A stretch of 64,000 nucleotides of DNA from PALSA-612 sp963846915. Lineage in GTDB: Bacteria > Actinomycetota > Thermoleophilia > Gaiellales > Gaiellaceae. The translations under genes were made by a program, and so were the position numbers. The stretch covers positions 620,001 to 684,000 of the forward strand of contig CAWJXV010000009.1 in the NCBI GenBank assembly GCA_963846915.1, read 5' to 3'. Within the stretch, counting starts at the first letter, position 1; every line of letters starts with the position of its first letter. Positions 17,980 to 25,971 of this stretch are shown piece by piece. The notes below the pieces were generated by a model. The model was not told the DNA's origin and made no database searches. It saw nothing but the letters and a program-made list of their open reading frames with translations.

Positions 17980-19109
17980 GGAACCGGGAGCCCCGCGAGT
18001 GCCTTGCCGATCCAGTTGCGCAGCACCGCGTTCGTCGGGGCCATCACCGCGCCGGCACGAGCGTCGCGCAGGTGCCGCTCGATCGGCAGCGACGGCGTGT
18101 AGCCCTGGCCGCCGGTCGCCTCGAGCGCCTTCTGCGTCACGGCGGCCGCGGCCTCCGTCGAGGCGACCTTCGCCTCCATGATCGCGACGAGCGCGGACGG
18201 TTCGCTTGTGTCGCCGAGCGCTGCCGCGTTCTGGACGAGAAGCCGCGCCTGTCGTGTTGCGAGATCCATGTCGGCGATCAGGTGCTGGATGTACTGCACC
18301 TCCGCGAGCGACGAACCATCCGGGTAGCGGCGGTTCGCCGCGTGCTCGGTGGCCGCCGCAGCGGCGGCGGAGGCGATCCCGACGTTGACCGCGGATAGGC
18401 CGACCAGGAAGAACGGTGCGACGACGCCGAACACGAGATCGATCCCCGCTCCCGCGCCGCCGATCCTGTCCGCGTCCGTCACCTGCGCTCCCGCGAGGTC
18501 CATCGCGATGCTGGAGTTGCCGGCCATGCCGAGCCCCGTCCAGGTGCCGTCGAAGCTCGCTGCGGCGTCGGCACCGTCGACGATGTAGGCGTCTGCCGTT
18601 CCGTCCGCCTCCCCCTGCACGAGCACCAGGTAGTGGTCGGCGTGGCCGCCCGAGGTGACGAAGCTCTTGCGCCCGGTGATCGTTACGGAGCCGTTCGTCC
18701 GCTCGGCGCGGAGCTCCGGGCTGTAGAAGTGCGCACCGGTACCGCGCTCGCTGAACGCGAGGGTCCCGACCGCGTCACCACTCGCGAGCTTCGGGAGCAA
18801 ATCGGCGGCGCGCTCGCCGCCACCCTGCGCGATCGTCGCTGCGGTGACCTCGTGCATCAGGAACACCATCCCGGTCGAAGCGCATGCCGCTCCGACCGCC
18901 TCACAGGCGGCTGCAAGCGCCGCCAGCCCGCCACCCGCGCCGCCGTGCTCGGCCGGCACGACGAGGCCGAGCGCACCGGCTGCGGCGAGGGCCTTCAGGT
19001 TGTCGACGGGGAAAACCCGCTCTCGGTCTACGTGCGCCGCGTTGGCGGCGATCGTCTCAGTGGCTATGCGTCGCGTCGCGGCGAGGACGCCGTCGGTCTC
19101 GTTGCTCAC
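17976..19109 (-). CDS. Acyl-CoA dehydrogenase-family flavoprotein
   Basis: About 377 residues from a GTG start at 19,109, which has AAAGGA just upstream; the frame is open to 19,136. The usual order of motifs is present: VVPAEHGGAGGG, TLAFSERGTGAHF (the flavin-binding LAxTEPxxGSD region, altered), GRKSFVTSGGHADHYLVLV, the C-terminal helical bundle, and ALEATGGQGYTPSLPIERHLRDARAGAVMAPTNAVLR. The family oxidises acyl-CoA thioesters, but homologues also act as flavin monooxygenases on sulfur or aromatic compounds. First gene of the operon with the PhnD-like and TusA/ferritin-like genes, suggesting a shared oxidative pathway. Confidence 0.85.
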   Translation of the reverse strand: MSNETDGVLAATRRIATETIAANAAHVDRERVFPVDNLKALAAAGALGLVVPAEHGGAGGGLAALAAACEAVGAACASTGMVFLMHEVTAATIAQGGGERAADLLPKLASGDAVGTLAFSERGTGAHFYSPELRAERTNGSVTITGRKSFVTSGGHADHYLVLVQGEADGTADAYIVDGADAAASFDGTWTGLGMAGNSSIAMDLAGAQVTDADRIGGAGAGIDLVFGVVAPFFLVGLSAVNVGIASAAAAAATEHAANRRYPDGSSLAEVQYIQHLIADMDLATRQARLLVQNAAALGDTSEPSALVAIMEAKVASTEAAAAVTQKALEATGGQGYTPSLPIERHLRDARAGAVMAPTNAVLRNWIGKALAGLPVP

Positions 19110-19262
19110 GTGAGTCCTTTCGGTGAAGATGGGCACGCCGCTCGAACCGAGCGGCCCGGTACGGGGTCGCTCAGCGGCGTCTCATCTGCTCACCTCCCGC
19201 GCGAGGCACGACGCGATTCACCGACGGATTTTGACACGCGTACGTGCAGAGCGATCACGGCT

Positions 19263-19427
19263 CACACATCTCTTGCACATATACGAGAGAGCACGAGCCG
19301 ACACGAGACGCCACGAACCCGCTTCCGAACCCTGTTCCGGCCGGACGAAAAGCGACGAGCCAGCACGAGGCGACACGACCAAGCACGGGTGACCCTCGTC
19401 ATGGAGTCGAACAAAGAGCTCCGCTGA
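19263..19427 (+). repeat. Repeat unit C: 165-bp arm-plus-core
   Basis: It starts with CACACATCTCTTGCACAT and ends with the MESNKELR-stop 27-mer (19,401-19,427, stop TGA). It matches unit B at about 69% over exactly 165 bp without gaps. Phased motifs at 19,292-19,322 and 19,355-19,390 show ACGAGCCGAC / ACGAGACGCC / ACGAACCCGC and CGACGAGCCA / GCACGAGGCG / ACACGACCAA / GCACGGGTGA. All base changes in the core relative to copy A are silent for the MESNKELR reading. It lies upstream of the acyl-CoA dehydrogenase operon, on the module boundary. Confidence 0.65.
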
Positions 19428-19553
19428 GCGTCGACCCTCTCCGTTTCGACGTGGTGGTACGTGGGTCGATTCGGGTGGTGCCACGGTAGGCGCCTCCCTT
19501 CAGGGCCACGACAATCAGGCATTCCATCGGCGCACCAGGGAGGATGGAGCGCA

Positions 19554-20075
19554 GTGAGCCGCAGGCGGGCAGCAGCCGGAGCAGCAGTCTTCGTCGCCGG
19601 TGTCGTACTCGGCACCGGATTCCACGCAGGCTCGGCGGCCGCGCTGTGGATGTCGGCCTCGGGACACCGAGGTGATCATGTCGGGAGCTCGATCACGCTC
19701 AGAAGTGACGATGAAGACCTGCGGATCACGTTGTTGAAGGTGCGCAATCCGGCACGGGTTGCGGGCGAGTTCGGTGCACCTCGTCCTGGCCACAAGCTGG
19801 TCGCGGTCTTGCTGAAGCTGACGAACCTCGGCCGGGTGTTCTACCGCGACTCGCCCGGCAACGGGGCGAGGCTGATCGGCTCGTTCCGAGACGTGTATTT
19901 GACGATGCTGCCGGGCCTCGATCCGAACCTCGATGGGTACGGAGGGATGCGCCAGGGCGAGTCTCAGGTCGGCTGGCTCACGTTCGAGGTTCCGATCACG
20001 ATGCGGCCGTGGAAGCTTCGATTCGTCTTGGACAGCGGGTTCGCTGATCAGACCGGCGAGTGGCTCCTGCGCTAG
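19554..20075 (+). CDS. Small exported protein, DUF4352-like beta-sandwich
   Basis: 173 residues from GTG 19554, which has GGGAGGATGG upstream. An N-terminal signal/anchor helix (RRAAAGAAVFVAGVVLGTGFHA, split here by function only) is followed by a domain with SITLRSDDEDLRITLLKV and KLVAVLLKLTNLGRVFYRDSP. It ends with GESQVGWLTFEVP. This resembles DUF4352/telomeric-repeat-binding-like immunoglobulin folds found in actinobacterial exported proteins. Role unknown. First gene of module 3, reading toward the convergent MFS gene. Confidence 0.6.
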   Translation: MSRRRAAAGAAVFVAGVVLGTGFHAGSAAALWMSASGHRGDHVGSSITLRSDDEDLRITLLKVRNPARVAGEFGAPRPGHKLVAVLLKLTNLGRVFYRDSPGNGARLIGSFRDVYLTMLPGLDPNLDGYGGMRQGESQVGWLTFEVPITMRPWKLRFVLDSGFADQTGEWLLR

Positions 20076-20152
20076 CGACGGAGGAGCACTCAAACCTCGT
20101 TCTCCCTCCATGCGATACGGAGGCGACAGGCACCTGGCGGTAGGGGAAGGCT

Positions 20153-21850
20153 CTAGCCCTCGGCCGCCGGCGCGGCCGCGGCGATGCTCGCCAGGCGCTC
20201 GTCGACGATTCGGCTCGCCGCGTCGAGGCTCCTGCGGTGGCCGGACACGGCCAGCACGAACGGCTCGCGGTCGAGGGCGTACAGCGTGGCCGGCCCGACG
20301 GCCGTGCACGTCGCCGTCCGCGGGACGTCCTGAAGCAGCGCGATCTCGCCGAAGCCGTCGCCCCGGCCGAACCGGTCGACGACCTCGCCGCCCCTCGAGG
20401 CGTCGACCTCGCCCTCTGCGACGACGTAGAAGCGATCGCCCACGTCGCCCTCGGCGATCAGGACTTCGCCGGGCTCCGCGTCGATCTCGACGAGGCTTCT
20501 CGCGAGCGTCTCGAGTTCGGGCGCGGGTAACGGCTCGAGGAACGGCACGGAGCGGAGCAGCGCGATCTCGACGATCGGCACGGTGGCGTCGGCGTCGACC
20601 TGGAGGAGCGCCCGCCCGCACAGCAGCAACGCGATCGGGAGCAGGGCGCCGGTGCCGATCACGGCCGCCTTGACGCCCAGCGCGGACACGAGCAGCGGGA
20701 CGACCAGGGCACCTGCCGCGAGCCCGAACATGTAGATGCCTTCGACCAGGCCGAACACTCGCGAGACGATGTCCGCGGGCGCGGCACGCTGCAGGAGCGT
20801 GCGGCCTGCCACCTGGAAGAGCATGTAGCCCACCCCGGCCACGATCAGCAGGACGACGGCGCCGACCGTGCTCGGCCGCAGGCCGAGGACGAGGAGAGCG
20901 CCGCCCCACGCGAGGGCGGCTGCGATCAGCCAGGGGATCAGCCGCCGGCTGCCGACGAATCTCGCCGTGAGCAACGTCGCCAGCACGGCACCGAGCCCGA
21001 ATGCCGCGCCCAGGAAGCCCGATCCACCCTGCCCGAGATCGAGCACCGACAGCGCAACGACGACCGTGAGCAGATCGAGCGCGCCCAGTGCGAGAAACTG
21101 GGTGCCGAGCAGCAGCACGAGCATGCGCGCCGAGCGCTCGCCGGCCACGACCCGGATCCCTTCGACGAGGTCCGTAAAGACGCCGGACGATGGCTCTTCA
21201 TCCGCAAGGTCAAGCTCGACGCGGTGGCTCGGCTGGTCGAGCGGAGCGACCAGCACGACCGATACCAGCGTCACCGCGGCCATGATCGCGAAGACCCATC
21301 CGGGGCCGACGGTCGCGAGCATTACGCCGGCGAGCGCGGGTGCGGTCAGCATGGCCATGCTCTCGTTCCAGCCGGAGACCACGTTGGTCGCCGTCAGCTC
21401 CTCCGGGCGCCGGGCAAGGTACGGCACGAGCGCCGCCTGAGCGGGTCGAGTCGTCGTCATCGCGGTCGCGGAGAGCGCGGCGAGGAAGTAGACGAGATAC
21501 CGCGGTCCGCCGCCGATCAGGACGACGGCGACCAGCGTCATCAGCGCCGACTGCACGATGTAGCCGCGCCGAAGCAGCCGCGCGGGCGGCTCCCGGTCGG
21601 CGAGCACCGAGATCAGTGGCCCGCAGAGTCCCGCGGGGACGAGTTGGATCACGGCCACGATGCCGGCCTCGGTCGCGCCGCCGTTGTCGTAGGCGTAGAC
21701 CGCCACCGCCACCCACACGGCCCATTCGGAAAGGTTGAATCCGAACAGCGCGAGCTGGACGCGCAGCAGGTCGGGGTTCCTCCCGATCACCGCGAAGACG
21801 TGGACGACCCGAAGCGATCGCAGTCTGTCCAAGGGCAGAGCGTGGCACAT
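20153..21850 (-). CDS. MFS transporter fused to a cyclic-nucleotide-binding domain
   Basis: About 565 residues from ATG 21850; the frame is open to 21,970, so the start is uncertain. Residues about 20-430 form a major-facilitator domain (LFGFNLSEWAVWVAVAVYAY, ISVLADREPPARLLRRG, about 12 helices). After a linker the C-terminus is a cNMP-binding fold: PFLEPLPAPELETLARSL, EVLIAEGDVGDRFYVVAEGE, then GDGFGEIALLQDVPRTATC, the phosphate-binding cassette (GE...RTAT). Transport controlled by cyclic nucleotide binding is plausible; the substrate is unknown. It is divergent from the FAD oxidoreductase, with about 170 bp between the starts. Confidence 0.82.
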   Translation of the reverse strand: MCHALPLDRLRSLRVVHVFAVIGRNPDLLRVQLALFGFNLSEWAVWVAVAVYAYDNGGATEAGIVAVIQLVPAGLCGPLISVLADREPPARLLRRGYIVQSALMTLVAVVLIGGGPRYLVYFLAALSATAMTTTRPAQAALVPYLARRPEELTATNVVSGWNESMAMLTAPALAGVMLATVGPGWVFAIMAAVTLVSVVLVAPLDQPSHRVELDLADEEPSSGVFTDLVEGIRVVAGERSARMLVLLLGTQFLALGALDLLTVVVALSVLDLGQGGSGFLGAAFGLGAVLATLLTARFVGSRRLIPWLIAAALAWGGALLVLGLRPSTVGAVVLLIVAGVGYMLFQVAGRTLLQRAAPADIVSRVFGLVEGIYMFGLAAGALVVPLLVSALGVKAAVIGTGALLPIALLLCGRALLQVDADATVPIVEIALLRSVPFLEPLPAPELETLARSLVEIDAEPGEVLIAEGDVGDRFYVVAEGEVDASRGGEVVDRFGRGDGFGEIALLQDVPRTATCTAVGPATLYALDREPFVLAVSGHRRSLDAASRIVDERLASIAAAAPAAEG

Positions 21851-22022
21851 GTCACGCAACGTGGCCAGTCGCGCCGCGAGATCGCCGAGCACAGTGCCGC
21901 CCTCGAGATCGGCCAACCGGACGCCGTCGCTCTGATCACACGCGCGCTCGACATCTCCGCCGGTTTGCAAGCGGCCGTTGTGGTTGACGTGTTGCTCTTG
22001 GTCCGATACTGGACACGCAGCG

Positions 22023-23435
22023 ATGACGGTGGGCGGCTCTCAGGTGAGAAGAAAGCCGACGTATGCGGACCAGGCGAATCTGTCACCGTGGATCGAGCAG
22101 TTCGCAGAGGACGGGCCGGCACAGCCTCTTGCGTCCGACACGACCGCCGACACCGTCATCGTCGGCGCAGGGATCGCAGGCATCGCTACGGCGTTCTTCG
22201 CTCTGCGCGCAACCAACGGCAGCGTGATGCTCGTCGAGCGGGATCGCGTGGCCCGCGGCGCGAGCGGACGGAACGCCGGGCAGCTCACGACCTACTTCGA
22301 GCGTCCGCTGTGCGCCATCGCCGACGAATTCGGCTGGGAGCAGGCAGCTGCTGCCCAGCGCGACGTCGAAGGCGCCAACGACCTGCTCGACCTGATGGTC
22401 GCCGAGACCGCCGCCCAGGTTCTGGTGGAGCGCTTCCCGGGCCACATGGGGATGTTCAACAGGCACCACCTGGAGGTGCACCTGCGCTGCATGTCGATCC
22501 GGGAGCGCGGCGGCTTGCGCCAGCAGACGTGTGTCGTGTCAGAGGACGCCGACTACCTCGCCGACCTGCCCGCCGAGTTCGCGAGGCTGTACTCGGTCGT
22601 TCCCCAATCCCGTGTGCGTGAACTGCTCGAGGTCGACGACGACAGGTACAGCGCCGTGCTGACCGCCCGGGCAGGCACTGCGAACAGCGGCCTGCTCTGC
22701 CAGCAGGTTCTGGCCAATCTCATCCGGACGCACGGCGAGCGCTTCCTCTACGCCGATTGCACCAACGTCGACCGGGTCGTCGTGGACGAGGAAGGAGTGG
22801 TGGTGCACGCCGATGGCCATCGGGTGACGGCGAGCCACGTGGCTCTCTGCACGAACGGTTTCGTCGACCACCGCATCGAGGACGCTGCCGGCTCACCGAT
22901 CTTCCTCGCCCCGGATCAGCAGATCACAGGCCACGTCGCCTACATGACCGCATTCGTCGAGGAAGCCAGGCGAGCTCCGGCGGCAATCAACTACGTCCGC
23001 AACGTCACCATCGGCGGCGACAGCATCGCCGGCAACACACCGTACGTGTACGTCACGCGACGCACCTACGACCGGGTTGCCGAGACCGTGACCCTGACGT
23101 GCATGGGCGGCCCGGAGTCGGGCCTTGACAGCCCCACATACAGGCGTGACGCGCCCGTTCCGGGTGAGGTGTTGCAAGCGATGGACGACGAGGTGCGGCC
23201 GTTCGCGCAGCCGCGTCGACCCTCGGGCCGACCGTACGAGTACCACTGGCACGGTCTGATGGCCTACAACGACAGCCAGATCCGCGTGATCGGCCCGCAT
23301 CCCCGCCATCCACGCCTCCTCTACAACCTCGGCTGCAACGGCGTCGGCTTCCTCCCGTCGATCCACGGCGGTCACAGCCTCGCCCGGATCCTGGCCGGGG
23401 ACCCGCCGGCGCCCAGCATTTTCGACCCGCGGTGA
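22023..23435 (+). CDS. FAD-dependent amine oxidoreductase (DAO family, PuuB-like)
   Basis: 470 residues from ATG 22023. The FAD site is VIVGAGIAGIATAFFAL, followed by LVERDRVARGASGRNAGQLTTYFERP, a hallmark of the DadA/gamma-glutamylputrescine-oxidase branch of the DAO fold (GASGRNAG). A late segment, LYNLGCNGVGFLPSIHGGHSLARILAG, closes the flavin site. It should oxidise an amine or amino acid in the cytoplasm; the substrate is not predictable. It lies at the right end of module 3, divergent from the MFS-cNMP gene. Intact. Confidence 0.85.
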   Translation: MTVGGSQVRRKPTYADQANLSPWIEQFAEDGPAQPLASDTTADTVIVGAGIAGIATAFFALRATNGSVMLVERDRVARGASGRNAGQLTTYFERPLCAIADEFGWEQAAAAQRDVEGANDLLDLMVAETAAQVLVERFPGHMGMFNRHHLEVHLRCMSIRERGGLRQQTCVVSEDADYLADLPAEFARLYSVVPQSRVRELLEVDDDRYSAVLTARAGTANSGLLCQQVLANLIRTHGERFLYADCTNVDRVVVDEEGVVVHADGHRVTASHVALCTNGFVDHRIEDAAGSPIFLAPDQQITGHVAYMTAFVEEARRAPAAINYVRNVTIGGDSIAGNTPYVYVTRRTYDRVAETVTLTCMGGPESGLDSPTYRRDAPVPGEVLQAMDDEVRPFAQPRRPSGRPYEYHWHGLMAYNDSQIRVIGPHPRHPRLLYNLGCNGVGFLPSIHGGHSLARILAGDPPAPSIFDPR

Positions 23436-23933
23436 CCCGTCCCGGTCGATCCTCGACGCCATCGAGGCCGCCACTAGTGACGGATCCTGCTTGCCACTGC
23501 GGCCGAGATCGGCGAACAAACCGCGTCCAACGTGCCGCCGCCAGCACACTCGCGCACGCGTGAGGGACAGGGGAGGAGGGTGAAACGAACGCTCTACACG
23601 AGCCGGCATGGATGGTCCTCGACATGGAGTCGAATAACGAGTTGAGATAACGCCGGTTCAGACGCAGTTAGGGCGGGCGTTCGCGATCGTCGTCGCGTCT
23701 GTGCTTGATGTTCGATCCGGCTGGGGTTGCCAACGGCCGACTTCGTGGCGAAAATCCGATGGAAGGGTCGGAGGCTAGAGTTTGGGCGCTGAGGGGGGTA
23801 GGACGCGAGTGGGCGGTTTGGGCCTGGATATGGCTGCCGATGCTCAGCGCCGCCGCGCTGCCTTCGTCACGTCTCCAACGCCAGCCTCGCCGGCCATCGT
23901 TTTCTCGTTCACTCGCTAGAAGGAGTTCATCAC
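23436..23933. other. Gene-free stretch holding core D and the promoter region of the propeller gene
   Basis: About 500 bp with no convincing gene. Core copy D lies at 23,596-23,650. From 23,690 to 23,930 the sequence leads to a strong AAGGAG at 23,919. Short frames there are not supported by codon bias. Confidence 0.5.
23596..23650 (+). repeat. Repeat copy D: core with 28 bp of conserved arm
   Basis: These 55 bp align without gaps to 15,535-15,589 (shared GCCGGCATGG, CCTCG and the core). The core (23,624-23,650) encodes MESNNELR-stop: codons AAT, TTG and AGA differ from copy A but are silent, and one codon changes Lys to Asn. Farther upstream similarity to units B and C becomes weak (CTTGC near 23,490). 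It marks the right end of module 3, after which the polysaccharide locus resumes. Confidence 0.6.
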
Positions 23934-25895
23934 GTGTCGATTCACCGTCTTCGTCTGGTCGTCGCAGCGCTCGTCGTCGGAGCCTCGGTCGCGCTCACGC
24001 TGCTGCCGGCGGCCGGCGCGGCGGGGAGTGCGCCCGCGGCGGCGGTGAGCTGGTCGACCTACGGCTTCGACCTCCAACGCACGGGTTACAACCCTTCGGA
24101 GACCACGATCGGCACTGCGAACGCCGGCACGCTGCAGCTGCGCTGGTCGGCGACGCTCGGTGACGTGATGATCGCGCAGCCGGTCGAGGCGGCCGGCGTC
24201 GTCGTGCCCGGCGGAGGCGCGAAGAACCTCGTCTACGAGGGCACGGAGCACGGCGACTTCTACGCGATCGACGCCGCGACCGGCAAGGTGGTCTGGCAGA
24301 AGAACCTCGGCTCGGTGCAGACGGGCTGCGAGGACATGCCGGACGGCGTATTCGGGGTCGGGGGGGCGGGCGTGATCGACCGAGCCCAGCCGAACGGCGG
24401 GGTGGTGTACGTTGCCGGGGGCGACGGTTCGGTGCATGCGCTCGGGCTCGCGACCGGCCGGGAGTTGCCGGGCTGGCCGGTGAGGAACGTGTTCGACGCC
24501 ACACACGAGCACGTGTACGGCGGACTCAACGAGCGCGCCGGAAAGCTCTACGTGATCCTGGCGAGCTACTGCGACTTCACGCCCTACCGCGGCCGCGTGT
24601 CCGAGATCGGCATTGCGAGCCGCACCGTCCAGGCCGCCTTCTATCCGGCCACCCCGAGCGTGGACGGCGGAGGGATCTGGGGTCCGGGCGGCGCGTCGAT
24701 CGACCCCGCGAACGGCCACGTCTTCGTCGCTACCGGCAACGCGCTGACCAACCCGGATCAGTACTCGCACTCCGACTCCGTCGTCGAGCTCGACGCGTCG
24801 CTGAACGTGCTCGGCGCGAATTACCCGGGTTTGGTCGGTACCGATGTCGATTTCGGTGCGACGCCGATCCTGTACAGACCGGCAGGCTGCCCGACGACGC
24901 AGGTGGCGGCGAAGAACAAAAGCGGCGTGTTCGTCGTCTACAACGAGGGCGGACTCAACGCCGGCTACACGCAGCGGCTGCAGATGGCCGACGTGAACGA
25001 CTACCAGTTCAACGGGATCCCGGCCTGGAGCCCGCAGACGAACATGCTTTACGTCTCGAACAACTCGGACTCCAACACCGGGACGTACTTCCACGGGCTC
25101 GTCGCGCTCCACGCCGGCGCCGACTGCCAGCTGTCGCTCGCCTGGCAACAGACGGTCGGCCCGGACTACACGAGCGTTTCGCCGCCGACGGTCGCGAACG
25201 GCGTCGTCTACTACGGCGACGGCTTCGGCAACACCGAGCGGGCGTTCGACGCCGCTACCGGCGCGCAGCTGTGGTCGAGCGGCTCGACGATCGGCGGAGG
25301 GCTCTACGCGGCACCGATCGTGGTCAACGGCATGCTTCTCGTCCCGGCCTGGGACGGCAAGCTGTACGCGTTCGCTCCGGCCGGGGGCGGCGGCAATCCC
25401 CCGACCGTCACCTCGTTCAGTCCGACGAGCGGTGCGGTCGGAACGCTGGTCGACGTCCGCGGCACGAACTTCACCTCGGTGACGACCGTGACCTTCAACG
25501 GCAAACCCGACTCGAGCTTCGTAGTCAACTCGTCGACCGACATCACCGCCCATGTGCCGGCGGGTGCGACCACCGGCCGGATCGCGGTGACGACTCCCGC
25601 GGGAACCGGGACGAGTGCGTCCAACTTCACCGTCACCAGCGGCGGCGGGGGCGCGCCGACGATCGCGTCCTTCACCCCCGCAGGCGGGCATTCCGGCACG
25701 AGGGTGACGATCACCGGAACGAACCTCGCCGGGGCGACGTCGGTGAAGCTCGGCACTGCGGCCGCGTCGTTCACGGTGAACTCCAACACGCAGATCACCG
25801 CGACGGCGCCGATCCTCCCGACCGGCTCCTACAAGTGGTCGGTGACGACGCCGGGCGGAACTGCGGTGAGCAGCAAGACGTTCTTCCTGTTCTGA
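23934..25895 (+). CDS. Secreted PQQ-like beta-propeller with two C-terminal IPT/TIG domains
   Basis: 653 residues from GTG 23934, with AAGGAG ten bases upstream. A signal peptide (about 1-31) is followed by a propeller (about 38-480) with repeats such as FYAIDAATGKVVWQKNLG and AFDAATGAQLWSSG. Then come two immunoglobulin-like IPT/TIG domains (about 485-567 and 574-653; PTVTSFSPTSGAVGTLVDV and PTIASFTPAGGHSGTRVTI) separated by glycine-rich linkers. It is likely an extracellular or wall-associated binding protein. The gene is followed by a hairpin terminator and faces the GH26-like gene on the other strand. Confidence 0.88.
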   Translation: MSIHRLRLVVAALVVGASVALTLLPAAGAAGSAPAAAVSWSTYGFDLQRTGYNPSETTIGTANAGTLQLRWSATLGDVMIAQPVEAAGVVVPGGGAKNLVYEGTEHGDFYAIDAATGKVVWQKNLGSVQTGCEDMPDGVFGVGGAGVIDRAQPNGGVVYVAGGDGSVHALGLATGRELPGWPVRNVFDATHEHVYGGLNERAGKLYVILASYCDFTPYRGRVSEIGIASRTVQAAFYPATPSVDGGGIWGPGGASIDPANGHVFVATGNALTNPDQYSHSDSVVELDASLNVLGANYPGLVGTDVDFGATPILYRPAGCPTTQVAAKNKSGVFVVYNEGGLNAGYTQRLQMADVNDYQFNGIPAWSPQTNMLYVSNNSDSNTGTYFHGLVALHAGADCQLSLAWQQTVGPDYTSVSPPTVANGVVYYGDGFGNTERAFDAATGAQLWSSGSTIGGGLYAAPIVVNGMLLVPAWDGKLYAFAPAGGGGNPPTVTSFSPTSGAVGTLVDVRGTNFTSVTTVTFNGKPDSSFVVNSSTDITAHVPAGATTGRIAVTTPAGTGTSASNFTVTSGGGGAPTIASFTPAGGHSGTRVTITGTNLAGATSVKLGTAAASFTVNSNTQITATAPILPTGSYKWSVTTPGGTAVSSKTFFLF

Positions 25896-25910
25896 GACGA
25901 GGTGGGAGTC

Positions 25911-25956
25911 CGCTTCGCCGCGCGAAGCGACTCGGCGACCCCCGCGGCCGGGCCGC
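25911..25956. terminator. Bidirectional hairpin terminator region
   Basis: CGCTTCGC (25,911-25,918) pairs with GCGAAGCG (25,922-25,929). A second stem, GCGGCC / GGCCGC, lies at 25,944-25,956. They sit between convergent genes ending at 25,895 and 25,972. No long U tract is visible. Confidence 0.5.
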
Positions 25957-25971
25957 GGCCGGTTGTCTTCG

